Positions 1 through 8,046 of a stretch of 28,534 nucleotides of DNA are shown here, one piece after another. The notes beneath the pieces were generated by a model. That model did no database searches. It was not told the origin of the DNA and worked only from the letters and a program-made list of their open reading frames with translations. The stretch lies in contig JAFUQY010000047.1 in the NCBI GenBank assembly GCA_017472105.1, positions 1-28,534 on the forward strand. The letters are read 5' to 3'. The position numbers were made by a program, and so were the translations under genes. This DNA comes from Clostridia bacterium (GTDB lineage: Bacteria > Bacillota_A > Clostridia > Oscillospirales > CAG-272). Position 1 is the stretch's first letter; every line of letters starts with the position of its first letter.

Positions 1-711
1 GAAAACCGGAAATCCGATGCGACCTGCGTGATCTTCCCGGGCGGCGGTTATGCGAGACGTGCTCCCCACGAAGGTCAGGGCTACGCGGAGTATTTCAACG
101 CCATCGGCATGGACGCTTTTGTGTGTGAATACCGCTGCTATCCGCATACCTTCCCTCTGCCGCTCCTCGACGCGAGACGTGCTGTCCGGTATGTCCGTGC
201 GCATGCCGCAGAATACGGACTCAATCCCGATAAGGTAGCGGTTATGGGCTCGTCCGCGGGCGGTCACCTTGCGGCACTGGTTTCCACCTACCGCGATCCC
301 ATCGACTTTGAAGACATCGACGAGATCGACAAGCTCTGCCCCATCCCGAACGCGACCATTCTCTGTTATCCCGTCTGCCACAAGCCGGATGACATCAACA
401 TTGCCCACGTCGGTTCTTTCCGCAATCTTCTCGGGGAAATCATCGAGCCGGAAAAGGTTTCGCCCGATCTTCTGGTTGTGGATTCCACGCCTCCCGCGTT
501 CATCTGGCATACTTCCGATGACGGCGGTGTTGACGTACGCAATTCCTACCACTACGCATCCGCGCTCCGTGCACACAAAATCCCGCACGAAATGCACGTT
601 TTCCCCTGCGGCCCGCACGGTCTCGGTCTTGCACCGAATCATCCGCACGTCGCTCAGTGGGCTGGACTGATGAAAAACTGGCTCGTCTTCATGGGCTGGC
701 TGTCCGAATAA
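1..711 (+). CDS. Alpha/beta hydrolase, acetyl-esterase/xylan-esterase-like (5' truncated)
   Basis: This is the C-terminal 236 residues of a serine hydrolase of the BD-FAE/Aes-like esterase group, which remove acetyl or other acyl groups from sugars and polysaccharides. The frame is open to base 1, so the true start lies outside the window; the GTG at 28 is an internal valine. Visible elements are an oxyanion-hole PGGGY segment near the left edge, the nucleophile elbow GSSAGG with the serine codon at 253-255, an acid motif HTSDDGGVDVRNS, and the catalytic histidine in GPHGLGLA. These are in the usual family order and spacing. No signal peptide can be judged because the N-terminus is missing. 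It ends in a clear terminator and is not cotranscribed with the MATE gene. The family is secure; the substrate is not. Confidence 0.88.
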   Translation, partial: ENRKSDATCVIFPGGGYARRAPHEGQGYAEYFNAIGMDAFVCEYRCYPHTFPLPLLDARRAVRYVRAHAAEYGLNPDKVAVMGSSAGGHLAALVSTYRDPIDFEDIDEIDKLCPIPNATILCYPVCHKPDDINIAHVGSFRNLLGEIIEPEKVSPDLLVVDSTPPAFIWHTSDDGGVDVRNSYHYASALRAHKIPHEMHVFPCGPHGLGLAPNHPHVAQWAGLMKNWLVFMGWLSE

Positions 712-718
712 GCTCTGC

Positions 719-752
719 ACACGGTGTTTCCTCCGGGAGACGCCGTGTTTTC
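719..752 (+). terminator. Intrinsic terminator after the esterase
   Basis: A 13-bp stem (719-731 with 736-748, including two G-U pairs) has a four-base loop and runs into TTTT at 748-751. It lies 8 bases after the esterase stop codon. Confidence 0.85.
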
Positions 753-814
753 TCATTGGTTCGTTTGTGAAATATGCGCGCATTCCGCCGGTCGAAAAAC
801 TGTGGATTATGCCA

Positions 815-843
815 TTGTTTTTGACGGAATGCAATGTTATAAT
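815..843 (+). promoter_or_regulatory. Sigma-A-type promoter of the MATE gene
   Basis: TTGTTT at 815-820 and TATAAT at 838-843 are separated by 17 bp. An overlapping alternative is TTGACG (821-826) with TATAGT (843-848), spacing 16 bp. The MATE start codon is about 45 bases downstream. Confidence 0.6.
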
Positions 844-889
844 ATAGTCGTAAGAAATTGCGATTACCGAAAACCGAACGGAGAAAACC

Positions 890-2269
890 ATGACCGATAC
901 CAAGACAAAATCCCTGACCGAAGGCCCTCTCGTCCCGAGAATCATCCAATTCATCCTTCCCCTGATGCTGACCGGCATTCTTCAGCTTCTCTACAATATG
1001 GCGGACAGTATCGTCGTCGGACGCTGGGAAGGCTCGAGTGCACTGGCGGCGGTCAGCTCGGTCGGCTCCCTCATCAACCTCATTCTCAACGTATTCATGG
1101 GACTTGCCGTCGGTACTTCCGTTGCGGTTGCGCATGACTACGGTGCGAAGGACTACAAAGGCGTGGAGCGGATTGTACATACTTCCATGCTCCTCTCCGT
1201 CATCGGCGGCATCGCGGTCGGTCTGATCGGATTTGTATTCGCCGAAACCTTCCTGACGTGGATGGATTCCCCCGAGGATGTTCTGCCGCTGTCCACGATT
1301 TATTTACAGATTTATTTCCTCGGCACCCCTGCCAATATGGCGTACAACTTCGGCGCATCCGTGCTCCGTTCCGTCGGTGACACCAAGCGTCCGCTTTACT
1401 TCCTCACGATTTCCGGTCTGGTCAACGTGGTGCTGAACGTTGTGTTCGTAGCCGTATTCCATATGGGCGTTGCCGGCGTTGCGCTCTCCACGATCATTTC
1501 GCAGTATCTTTCCGCTGTGTTCGTCATCGTTCACATGATGCGCACGAAGGACTGCATCCGGCTCGATCTGCGCAAGCTCCGGTTCCACACGGACAAGCTC
1601 GTCAAGATTCTCAAGGTCGGTCTTCCCGCCGGATTCCAGGGGGCAGTGTTCTCCATCTCCAATGTCGTCATCCAGTCCTCCGTCAACTCCTTCGGCTCGC
1701 TTGTCATTGCGGCAAACGGTGCGGCGGGCGGTCTTGAGGGCTTCACCTACACGGCAATGAACTCCGTCTACCATGCGGCGCTCACGTTTGTCGGACAGAA
1801 TGTCGGTGCACACCAGTACAACCGCATCAACCGCGTGATTGCCACGTGTCTTGTCACCGTTGCGGTGATCGGTCTGGTCATGGGCGGTGCGACCTATCTC
1901 TTCTCCGAACAGCTTCTCGGACTCTATCTCCCCGATGACCCCGACGCCATCCCGTTCGGACAGATCCGTCTTTCGTTTGTCGGACTGCCGTACTTCCTCT
2001 GCGGTATGATGGAAGTCATGACCGGCGGTCAGCGCGGTATGGGCATGTCGATTCTGCCGATGATAAACTCGCTTCTCGGCTCCTGCGCACTGCGGATCGT
2101 GTGGATTTTCACCGTATTTGCGGCAAATCCGACGCTCCCGATGCTCTACATCTCCTATCCCATCTCATGGACGATCACAACCGTCGCGCACTCGATCTTC
2201 TACGCCCTCCGCTTGAGGAAGCTGAAAAAGCAGGGCGAAATCGAGCACCGTGCCCGCGGCGTTGCCTGA
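890..2269 (+). CDS. MATE family efflux transporter
   Basis: This 459-residue polytopic membrane protein has the length and hydrophobic pattern of a 12-helix MATE antiporter, which exports cationic drugs or metabolites in exchange for Na+ or H+. The N-terminus has the typical short soluble lead (PLVPRIIQFILPLMLTGILQ) followed by the family-typical LLYNMADSIVVGRWEG segment in helix 1-2. The repeat of this motif is seen in the second half (LKVGLPAGFQGAVFSISNVVIQSSVNSFG written here in two parts: LKVGLPAGFQGA and SISNVVIQSSVNSFG). The ATG at 890 follows a GGAG site at 880-883. The gene is monocistronic, with its own promoter and a terminator right after the stop. No regulator is adjacent, so the substrate cannot be inferred. 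Confidence 0.93.
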   Translation: MTDTKTKSLTEGPLVPRIIQFILPLMLTGILQLLYNMADSIVVGRWEGSSALAAVSSVGSLINLILNVFMGLAVGTSVAVAHDYGAKDYKGVERIVHTSMLLSVIGGIAVGLIGFVFAETFLTWMDSPEDVLPLSTIYLQIYFLGTPANMAYNFGASVLRSVGDTKRPLYFLTISGLVNVVLNVVFVAVFHMGVAGVALSTIISQYLSAVFVIVHMMRTKDCIRLDLRKLRFHTDKLVKILKVGLPAGFQGAVFSISNVVIQSSVNSFGSLVIAANGAAGGLEGFTYTAMNSVYHAALTFVGQNVGAHQYNRINRVIATCLVTVAVIGLVMGGATYLFSEQLLGLYLPDDPDAIPFGQIRLSFVGLPYFLCGMMEVMTGGQRGMGMSILPMINSLLGSCALRIVWIFTVFAANPTLPMLYISYPISWTITTVAHSIFYALRLRKLKKQGEIEHRARGVA

Positions 2270-2279
2270 AACTGAAAAC

Positions 2280-2307
2280 AAGCAGTCGTTTTTTCGGCTG
2301 CTTTTTC
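2280..2307 (+). terminator. Intrinsic terminator after the MATE gene
   Basis: A 9-bp stem (2280-2288 with 2295-2303, one G-U pair) closes a T6 loop and is followed by a T-rich tail that continues to about 2315. Confidence 0.88.
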
Positions 2308-2397
2308 TGTTTTTTATGAAATTTTTCGAAAAAAATCCACGCAATCATGGAACAAGGCACCTGTGTTCTGCGTCTTATGATATGAAACGAACTTTAC

Positions 2398-2403
2398 GGG
2401 AGG
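2398..2403 (+). promoter_or_regulatory. Ribosome binding site that fixes the serpin start
   Basis: GGGAGG lies 8 bases before the ATG at 2412. The frame is open further upstream to 2250, but those codons run through the MATE terminator and lack a ribosome site. The 2412 start also places a signal peptide at the N-terminus. Confidence 0.85.
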
Positions 2404-2411
2404 ATTCACGC

Positions 2412-3767
2412 ATGAAAACGAATCGGAAGAAAACAAACATCGGACGCTCAGCTCTTGCGCTTGTGCTCTGCGGTGCTGTTCTGACCGGATGCCGCGCGGG
2501 TGCCTATTCTGCCGTCGAAGCGGAATATCCGGAAATGCCGCCGTATCCGGGGGATGAAGCGTCTCTGGGACACGAAGCGCGGCACGACGCATGGAATGAA
2601 GCACGCAAGGCTCTGCGGAATCAGCCCGACGGCTACCGTGACGCTCTCGACGGCTATTTCACTGCGGTGATCCGGGAATTCATGACGGACACGGACGGGG
2701 AAAACCGCGTATTCTCGCCGCTGAGCCTGTACTCCGCCCTTGCGATGACTGCCGAAACTGCCGCCGGAGAGAGCCGGGATCAGATTCTCGCACTGCTGGG
2801 GTACGACGATATGGACACGCTGCGCCGGAATGCGAAATCCGTGTGGGAGGCAAACTACATCGACGACGGTGCGTCAAAGAGCATTCTCGCAAACTCCCTG
2901 TGGCTGAACGACGATGTGCAGTACAATACGGAAACGCTGAACACGCTGGCGTCAGATTATTATGCGTCGTCCTTCAGCGGGGACATGGGCTCGGACGGGT
3001 ACAACGCGGCATTGCAGACCTGGCTGAACGAACAGACGGGAGGACTTCTCGCCGACTGTGCCGCAGAGGAGCAGATGGATGCTGAGACGGTCATGGCGCT
3101 GATTTCCTCGGTGAGCTATTCCGGCAGATGGATGGGCGAATTTTCGGAATCGAAGACGGAATCCGGCGTGTTCCACGGTGCGGGCGGCGATGAAACTGCG
3201 CAGTTCATGCAGAAAAAAGAGATTGACGACTATTACTACTGGGCGGACTCCTTCGCGGCGTACTACATGGATCTGGAAAACGTCGGCGGTATGTGGTTCG
3301 TTCTGCCGGACGAGGGCGTGACACCGGATGACGTGCTTGCGGGAGAGGATTTCTGCCGCCTGATTCTCGACCGGATCAACACTGCGGAATCGGAGTGGGA
3401 AGACAGGGTTTATATCAAGATCAACGTCGGCATTCCGAAGTTCAGCGTGCAGTCGGAGCTTGCGCTTGCAGAGGGTCTCGGGAATCTCGGTGTGACGGAT
3501 GTGTTCTCGCCGAAGAATGCGGATTTCTCGCCGCTGACCGCAGAATCCGACGAACCCGTCTGGCTGGACGGAGCCACACAGGCAGTGACGCTCGAAATTG
3601 ACGAGGAAGGCATCACTGCCGCCGCATACACAAAAATGCGTTACTACGGAGCACCGCCGCCGCCGGAGGATGTGGTTGACTTCATCTGCGACCGCCCGTT
3701 CCTCTTTGCGGTGATGAGCAATGACGGTTTGCCGATGTTCACCGGTGTCGTGAATTCGGTTGAATAA
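2412..3767 (+). CDS. Serpin-family protease inhibitor lipoprotein
   Basis: This 451-residue serpin would act outside the cell as a suicide inhibitor of serine or cysteine proteases. The N-terminus has basic residues, a hydrophobic stretch and a lipobox ending LTGC at about residues 24-27, so it is predicted to be lipid-anchored on the outer face of the membrane. The body shows serpin core segments such as NRVFSPLSLYSALAMTAE near the N-terminus. The reactive-centre hinge EEGITAAAYT begins at about residue 398, and the C-terminal serpin signature DRPFLFAVMSNDG follows. Counting 17 positions from the hinge puts P1-P1' at Ala414-Pro415, in front of a run of four prolines. No clear -35/-10 pair is visible upstream. 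The family is certain; the target protease is unknown. Confidence 0.93.
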   Translation: MKTNRKKTNIGRSALALVLCGAVLTGCRAGAYSAVEAEYPEMPPYPGDEASLGHEARHDAWNEARKALRNQPDGYRDALDGYFTAVIREFMTDTDGENRVFSPLSLYSALAMTAETAAGESRDQILALLGYDDMDTLRRNAKSVWEANYIDDGASKSILANSLWLNDDVQYNTETLNTLASDYYASSFSGDMGSDGYNAALQTWLNEQTGGLLADCAAEEQMDAETVMALISSVSYSGRWMGEFSESKTESGVFHGAGGDETAQFMQKKEIDDYYYWADSFAAYYMDLENVGGMWFVLPDEGVTPDDVLAGEDFCRLILDRINTAESEWEDRVYIKINVGIPKFSVQSELALAEGLGNLGVTDVFSPKNADFSPLTAESDEPVWLDGATQAVTLEIDEEGITAAAYTKMRYYGAPPPPEDVVDFICDRPFLFAVMSNDGLPMFTGVVNSVE

Positions 3768-3775
3768 ACAAAACA

Positions 3776-3820
3776 ACGGACTTTGATCTGTGGAAAAATC
3801 ACAAATCAGAGTCCGTTTTT
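3776..3820. terminator. Bidirectional terminator between serpin and flavin oxidoreductase
   Basis: A 17-base stem (3776-3792 with 3800-3816) with two mismatched positions and loop 3793-3799 is followed by TTTTT on the plus strand. On the minus strand it is followed by TTGTTTTG. It lies between two converging genes and can serve both. Confidence 0.85.
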
Positions 3821-3836
3821 CGTCAGTCATGACGGG

Positions 3837-5606
3837 TTATCTCGCGTCGAAGGAGAACACATGCGCAGTTTCCGCCGTGTCATCCCAGAGGGAATCGACG
3901 CGCAGCTTCAGGGATACCAGCTCACGTTTCACCGGAATGTTCACGCAGTGGCGGAGATTGCAGTCGTCCGCATGCAGGGTGATTTCCTCGCCGCCGGGTG
4001 TTGTTCCCGTGACGGTGTACGATTTCGCAAGCGTTTTCGGCATTGTCATCGTCGGAGATTCGGGGACGATATTCGCGCGCATCGAGTGCCGTTTTTCGCA
4101 CCAGTCGCCGGGAAGGGTCATACGGTCAAGGTCGGAGTCAAACACGATGTGTACCTGCGTGACTTCCGCGGATGTGCCGAACGTGTAGCCGACTGCCTCG
4201 CCGAGCGGGATTGTCACGCCCATGTCGCCGTCGCCGTAGGTGTGGTTGGTGCGGTCGATGCCGTTTCTGAGATTTTCGCATCCGGGTGTGAGCTCCGCAT
4301 TTGCGATAAAGTCCGCGACTGTGCGTTTGTTGTACGGCAGGAAGCATCCGTTTTCCATCAGTCTCTGCTGAAGCTCGCCGATTTTTTCTTCATATACGCC
4401 GCGCGGTGTCAGTCCGCATTCCCGTGCGAGATTTGCCGCCGTACCAACCGCTTCGCCGAGGGTCGCACAGGTTGCCATGACGCGTGCGCTGCTCATTGCC
4501 GCGTGGCTGAGGGAAATGTTCCGTCCGGCAAAGAAGAGATTCGCGATGTTCTTCGAATACACGCACCGGTAGGGAATGCCGTAGGGCGCGGGAGTTTTGC
4601 CCCAGACGTTCGGGTTGCCTGCGTGGTAGAATCCGTCGGGATGGTGATCGTCAAGGGGCCATCCGCCGAACGCGATGATGTCGTCAAAATGTCCGCCGGA
4701 GAGTACGTCGCCCTGATGCATGATGTAGTCGCCGACCATGCGTCTGGATTCGCGCTTGCCGGGAAGGAATCCGAGAAAATCGAGCTGCCAGTAGTCCGCA
4801 TCCGGCACATCCCCACTGTTTTTGATATAGTCAAACATCCCGTAAGCGAGCGAAACCAGCTCATCCCGCACTTCTTCCGTATCCGCAATGGAGTCCCGGT
4901 TGCCGCCGAGCTCGAGATACCAGAAATTCTCGGACACGTTTCCCATGTGCGGCTTGCGGAGCGCGATGACCTCGGGCGTCATTTTCTTTGCCCAGTCGGG
5001 TGCGATGAACACGGATTTCCGGTCGGATTTGCGGCACTGGATGAGACAGCTCATGCCCATCGTCTGCCGGTCGGCTTCGGTCTGGGATGTTTTCTCGCCG
5101 AACTCCGATGCCGCTTCCCGTCCGACACGGTACTGTGCACCGGTGAGAGGAGCGAGAATGCTGTCGCCGGAGCAGTCCGCGAAGTAGTCCGCTTGGACGG
5201 TGTGCCACTGCTGGGTCGTCGTCTGCCATCCGGTCACGCTCACGATTCTGTTTCCGTCCATGTCAGCGTCACAGCAGGAGCAGTTGAGAAGCATCGTGAT
5301 GTTCTTTTCGTCCCGCGCCTTGCCGTAGAGGATGCCGTCCCAGACTGCGTAGATCTTATCGGGATTTTTGTACAGCGATTCCAGCTGGATTTCTTCGATG
5401 AGACCGGTTTCGCGGTTGTTCGAGCCGTCGGAGCCGCAGACCCACATCCGGATCTCGGACGATGCATTTCCGCCGAACATGGGACGGTCCTGCATGATGA
5501 CGACCTTCGATCCGCCGCGCGCTGCCGCAATCCCTGCACAAAGTCCCGCCAGACCGCCGCCGACTACGCAGAAATCGCAGGTGTGATGAATTCTTGTCAG
5601 TGCCAT
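3837..5606 (-). CDS. FAD-dependent oxidoreductase (FAD_oxidored family)
   Basis: This 589-residue soluble flavoprotein has an N-terminal Rossmann dinucleotide fold with GGGLAG at residues 16-21. It is followed by the FGGNASSEIRMWVCG segment characteristic of the PF12831-type FAD oxidoreductases. A second family element lies in the C-terminal part of the FAD domain (LFFAGRNISLSHAAMSSARVMATC, given here as LFFAGRNIS and SARVMATCATLGEAVGTAA). Residues beyond about 430 form an extra C-terminal beta-rich region with no cofactor motif. No signal peptide is seen. The ATG at 5604-5606 is preceded by GGAGG five bases upstream. Members of this family often sit beside carbohydrate-use genes, but the substrate here is unknown. 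It is transcribed alone from a consensus promoter divergent from the HAD gene. Confidence 0.88.
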   Translation of the reverse strand: MALTRIHHTCDFCVVGGGLAGLCAGIAAARGGSKVVIMQDRPMFGGNASSEIRMWVCGSDGSNNRETGLIEEIQLESLYKNPDKIYAVWDGILYGKARDEKNITMLLNCSCCDADMDGNRIVSVTGWQTTTQQWHTVQADYFADCSGDSILAPLTGAQYRVGREAASEFGEKTSQTEADRQTMGMSCLIQCRKSDRKSVFIAPDWAKKMTPEVIALRKPHMGNVSENFWYLELGGNRDSIADTEEVRDELVSLAYGMFDYIKNSGDVPDADYWQLDFLGFLPGKRESRRMVGDYIMHQGDVLSGGHFDDIIAFGGWPLDDHHPDGFYHAGNPNVWGKTPAPYGIPYRCVYSKNIANLFFAGRNISLSHAAMSSARVMATCATLGEAVGTAANLARECGLTPRGVYEEKIGELQQRLMENGCFLPYNKRTVADFIANAELTPGCENLRNGIDRTNHTYGDGDMGVTIPLGEAVGYTFGTSAEVTQVHIVFDSDLDRMTLPGDWCEKRHSMRANIVPESPTMTMPKTLAKSYTVTGTTPGGEEITLHADDCNLRHCVNIPVKRELVSLKLRVDSLWDDTAETAHVFSFDAR

Positions 5607-5632
5607 AACTGCCTCCGTGGTGTTTTTTCTTC

Positions 5633-5661
5633 ATTATATAAGAAAACAGCGCCCGCGTCAA
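5633..5661 (-). promoter_or_regulatory. Promoter of the FAD oxidoreductase
   Basis: Read on the minus strand, TTGACG (5656-5661) and TATAAT (5633-5638) are 17 bp apart. The start codon lies 26 bases downstream of the -10 hexamer. Confidence 0.85.
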
Positions 5662-5689
5662 GTTGTGACGGGAAAAATCCCCGTTGAAA

Positions 5690-5718
5690 TTGACAAAACC
5701 GTAATTTCGGTATATAAT
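5690..5718 (+). promoter_or_regulatory. Promoter of the HAD phosphatase
   Basis: A perfect consensus pair, TTGACA (5690-5695) and TATAAT (5713-5718), is spaced 17 bp. It is back-to-back with the oxidoreductase promoter, with 28 bp between the two -35 boxes. Confidence 0.9.
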
Positions 5719-5743
5719 AATGGAATCAGAACAACATGTGAAA

Positions 5744-5748
5744 CGGAG
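5744..5748 (+). promoter_or_regulatory. Ribosome binding site that fixes the HAD start
   Basis: CGGAG lies 7 bases before the ATG at 5756. An in-frame ATG at 5720 sits 2 bases after the -10 hexamer and cannot be translated from this promoter. Confidence 0.8.
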
Positions 5749-5755
5749 ACTGAAT

Positions 5756-6409
5756 ATGAGATACAAAGCCGCTATTTTTGATCTGGACGGAACCCTGCTT
5801 GACACCCTCGACGATCTGTGGGATGCAGTCAACGCGGTGATGGCGCACTACGGATATCCCGCGAGAACCCGGGAGGAAGTGCGTTCGTTTGTCGGCAACG
5901 GTGTGGAGCGGCTGATCGAGCTGTGTCTCCCGGACGGACCGGATACGCCGGATTTTGCCGGAATCGTTGCATATTACCGGACGTATTACAACGCGCACTC
6001 CGAAGTGAAGACAAGACCCTACGACGGCGTCACGGAGCTGATTGACCGGCTCGGAAAAGCGGGAATCCGCACGGCTGTGGTTTCGAACAAGCCCCACACT
6101 GCGACGGTGAATCTGTGCCGGAAGTATTTCCCCGGAATCGGTACGGTCGGCGGTGAGAGGGAAGCGGACGGCGTGCGGCGGAAACCGTATCCCGACATGG
6201 TTCTGCGCGCCGTGGAGGAAATCGGCGTGAATCCTTCCGACTGCGCGTACATCGGCGACTCCGAGGTGGATGTGCTGACCGCGAAGAACGCCGGCATGGA
6301 CTGCATCTCCGTGCTCTGGGGCTTCCGTGACCGAGATATGCTTGAGTCCGAGGGTGCTGACTGCTTCGCTGAAACGACGGACGAGGTTTACCGGATTCTC
6401 GCAGAATAA
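5756..6409 (+). CDS. HAD-superfamily phosphatase, phosphoglycolate-phosphatase-like
   Basis: This 217-residue cytosolic hydrolase belongs to the Gph/PGMB-type subfamily IA HAD enzymes. Motif I is FDLDGTLLDT with the catalytic aspartates at residues 9 and 11. A helical cap follows (about residues 15-85). Motif II is VVSNKP, and motifs III-IV end in YIGDSEVDVLTAKNAG, which supplies the Mg2+-binding acidic residues. The length is normal for the subfamily. Family members dephosphorylate phosphoglycolate or sugar phosphates, and sequence alone does not tell which. The gene is monocistronic with its own promoter and terminator. It shares an intergenic region with the flavin oxidoreductase, which may or may not imply joint control. 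Confidence 0.9.
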   Translation: MRYKAAIFDLDGTLLDTLDDLWDAVNAVMAHYGYPARTREEVRSFVGNGVERLIELCLPDGPDTPDFAGIVAYYRTYYNAHSEVKTRPYDGVTELIDRLGKAGIRTAVVSNKPHTATVNLCRKYFPGIGTVGGEREADGVRRKPYPDMVLRAVEEIGVNPSDCAYIGDSEVDVLTAKNAGMDCISVLWGFRDRDMLESEGADCFAETTDEVYRILAE

Positions 6410-6433
6410 AGCCGGAAACGGTTTCATACAATC

Positions 6434-6458
6434 AAACGGCGGTTATCCGCTGTTTTTT
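6434..6458 (+). terminator. Intrinsic terminator after the HAD gene
   Basis: An 8-bp stem (6435-6442 with 6447-6454, one G-U pair) closes a TTAT loop and runs into a T6 tract (6453-6458). Confidence 0.88.
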
Positions 6459-6518
6459 GTTTGCAGGATGAAATTGTAAAATTGCTGTGACTTTCCGGGG
6501 AAGAATGTCGAAATATCA

Positions 6519-6547
6519 TTTACAAACCACCGCGAAAGTGCTATAAT
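6519..6547 (+). promoter_or_regulatory. Promoter of the MBOAT-DHHW operon
   Basis: TTTACA (6519-6524) and TATAAT (6542-6547) are separated by 17 bp. The predicted transcript starts about 53 bases before the MBOAT start codon. Confidence 0.85.
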
Positions 6548-6560
6548 ATGACCGGGTAGT

Positions 6561-6600
6561 GCCTGCCGTCGGTTATCATTGCGGCGGGTGCCCGGAGAGG
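6561..6600 (+). promoter_or_regulatory. 5' leader hairpin next to the MBOAT ribosome site
   Basis: An 8-bp stem pairs 6561-6568 with 6582-6589 (two G-U pairs) around a 13-base loop. It ends five bases before the GGAGAGG ribosome site at 6594-6600. An outer CCGGG/CCCGG pairing (6552-6556 with 6591-6595) would extend the fold onto the first bases of that site. There is no T-tract, so it is not a terminator. A role in translation is inference. Confidence 0.45.
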
Positions 6601-6607
6601 TTATTCA

Positions 6608-8014
6608 ATGGTTTTTTCCAATCTGTTCTTTCTGTATATTTTTATGCCGGTTCTGTTTCTGGCATATTTCCTTATAAAAAATGACGCGTACCGGCGGGCT
6701 GTTCTCGTCGCTTTTTCGCTTTTCTTCTACGCATGGGGTGAGCCGGTTTACGTCTTCCTCATGATCGGCATGGTGCTCGCGGACTACATATTCGGTCGCC
6801 TGATCGACAAATGCATCTCGGTTACGTGGAAAACCTTCTGGCTGGTGCTCGCGATCGTATCGAACCTCGCGGTGCTGTGCGTGTACAAGTACCTCGGCTT
6901 CTTCACCGAGACCGTCAACACCGTCTTCAGCGTGACCATACCCGTGACCCAGCTCGTCATGCCCATCGGCATCAGCTTCTTCACGTTCCAGACCATGTCC
7001 TACGTCATTGACGTCTACCGCGAGGATACGGAGGTGCAGAAGTCCTTCTTCAAGCTCCTGCTGTACGTTTCCTTCTTCCCGCAGCTCATCGCCGGTCCCA
7101 TTGTCCGGTACAAGGACATCGAGGCACAGCTCGGCGACCGCAGCGTGACCATTCCCGACTTCAACGACGGTCTGTTCCGGTTCTCCCTCGGGCTCGGCAA
7201 AAAGGTTCTCATCGCCAACTGCTGTGACGCGGTTGTGACCCAGCTGTACTCCCTCTCCGAAGTCACATTTGCCGGACGCTGGGCAGGGGCACTGTTCTTC
7301 ACGCTCCAGCTCTACTTCGACTTCTCGGGCTACTCCGACATGGCGATCGGGCTCGGCAAAATGTTCGGCTTCCGGTTCCTCGAAAACTTCAACTATCCGC
7401 TCATCTCGCGCAGTGCAACCGAGTTCTGGCGCAGATGGCACATGTCCCTCGGCACGTTCTTCCGCGATTATGTCTACATTCCGCTCGGCGGCAACCGTCA
7501 CGATCAGCAGAGAAACATCATGGTCGTGTGGTTCCTCACCGGTATGTGGCACGGCGCGAGCTGGAACTTCATCCTGTGGGGCGTGTACTACGGTGTGCTC
7601 CTGATGTGGGAGAAGAAATACTTCCTCGGCACACTGGAGAGAATGCCGAAACCGGTTTCGTTCGTGCTGTCCCATGCGTACACGCTGTTCATCACCGTGT
7701 TCGGCTTCGCGATCTTCTACTTTGACAAGGGACTGTGGAAGAATCTCGGCTACCTCTTCGGCATCGGCGTGAGCGGCGTGACCAATATTTTCACCACATC
7801 CGTCGTCATGGAGAACATCATCCTCCTTGCCGCGGCTCTGGTTCTCTCGACACCTGTTTTCCCGGCACTGTGGAATTTCCTCACGGAAAAGTGCCGCATC
7901 CCCTACGCCGCACAGCGGATTCTCAAAACCGTGATTCTCATCGTGCTCATCGGCGCGTCCACGGTCCGTCTGGTCGGCAACAGCCATAACCCCTTTCTGT
8001 ACTTCAGATTCTGA
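6608..8014 (+). CDS. MBOAT-family O-acyltransferase (AlgI/DltB-like)
   Basis: This 468-residue multi-span membrane protein belongs to the membrane-bound O-acyltransferase family. The family passes acyl groups, usually acetyl, across the membrane for modification of exopolysaccharides or cell wall polymers. Family hallmarks are seen in order: a hydrophobic N-terminus, the segment IGISFFTFQTMSYVIDVYR, FYFDFSGYSDMAIGLGKMFG-type text (seen as QLYFDFSGYSDMAIGLGKMF), the FWRRWHMSLGTFFRDYVYIP motif, and TGMWHGASWNFILWG, whose histidine at residue 315 is the conserved catalytic one. The gene is first in an operon, 29 bases before its DHHW partner. This matches the AlgI-AlgJ/X or PatA-PatB arrangement. 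The acyl acceptor is not known. Confidence 0.94.
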   Translation: MVFSNLFFLYIFMPVLFLAYFLIKNDAYRRAVLVAFSLFFYAWGEPVYVFLMIGMVLADYIFGRLIDKCISVTWKTFWLVLAIVSNLAVLCVYKYLGFFTETVNTVFSVTIPVTQLVMPIGISFFTFQTMSYVIDVYREDTEVQKSFFKLLLYVSFFPQLIAGPIVRYKDIEAQLGDRSVTIPDFNDGLFRFSLGLGKKVLIANCCDAVVTQLYSLSEVTFAGRWAGALFFTLQLYFDFSGYSDMAIGLGKMFGFRFLENFNYPLISRSATEFWRRWHMSLGTFFRDYVYIPLGGNRHDQQRNIMVVWFLTGMWHGASWNFILWGVYYGVLLMWEKKYFLGTLERMPKPVSFVLSHAYTLFITVFGFAIFYFDKGLWKNLGYLFGIGVSGVTNIFTTSVVMENIILLAAALVLSTPVFPALWNFLTEKCRIPYAAQRILKTVILIVLIGASTVRLVGNSHNPFLYFRF

Positions 8015-8030
8015 CAGATTTTACCCATCA

Positions 8031-8046
8031 AGAGGCGATTACCTTG
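8031..8046 (+). promoter_or_regulatory. Ribosome site and TTG start of the DHHW gene
   Basis: AGAGG at 8031-8035 is 8 bases before TTG at 8044-8046. No ATG or GTG occurs in frame before the signal-anchor helix, so the rare TTG start is the best choice. Confidence 0.75.

Noticed and set aside
2376..2381. TATGAT as a -10 box for the serpin gene
   Set aside because: The bases 16-18 bp upstream (around CAAGGC) do not resemble a -35 hexamer, so the promoter cannot be supported.
3783..5687. A 634-codon plus-strand frame opposite the flavin oxidoreductase
   Set aside because: It starts inside the serpin terminator and reads the antisense of an FAD enzyme with a clear Rossmann motif.
6605..7987. 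A 460-codon minus-strand frame opposite the MBOAT gene
   Set aside because: Its His/Glu-rich sequence is the expected shadow of a membrane protein gene, and the sense strand has clear MBOAT motifs.
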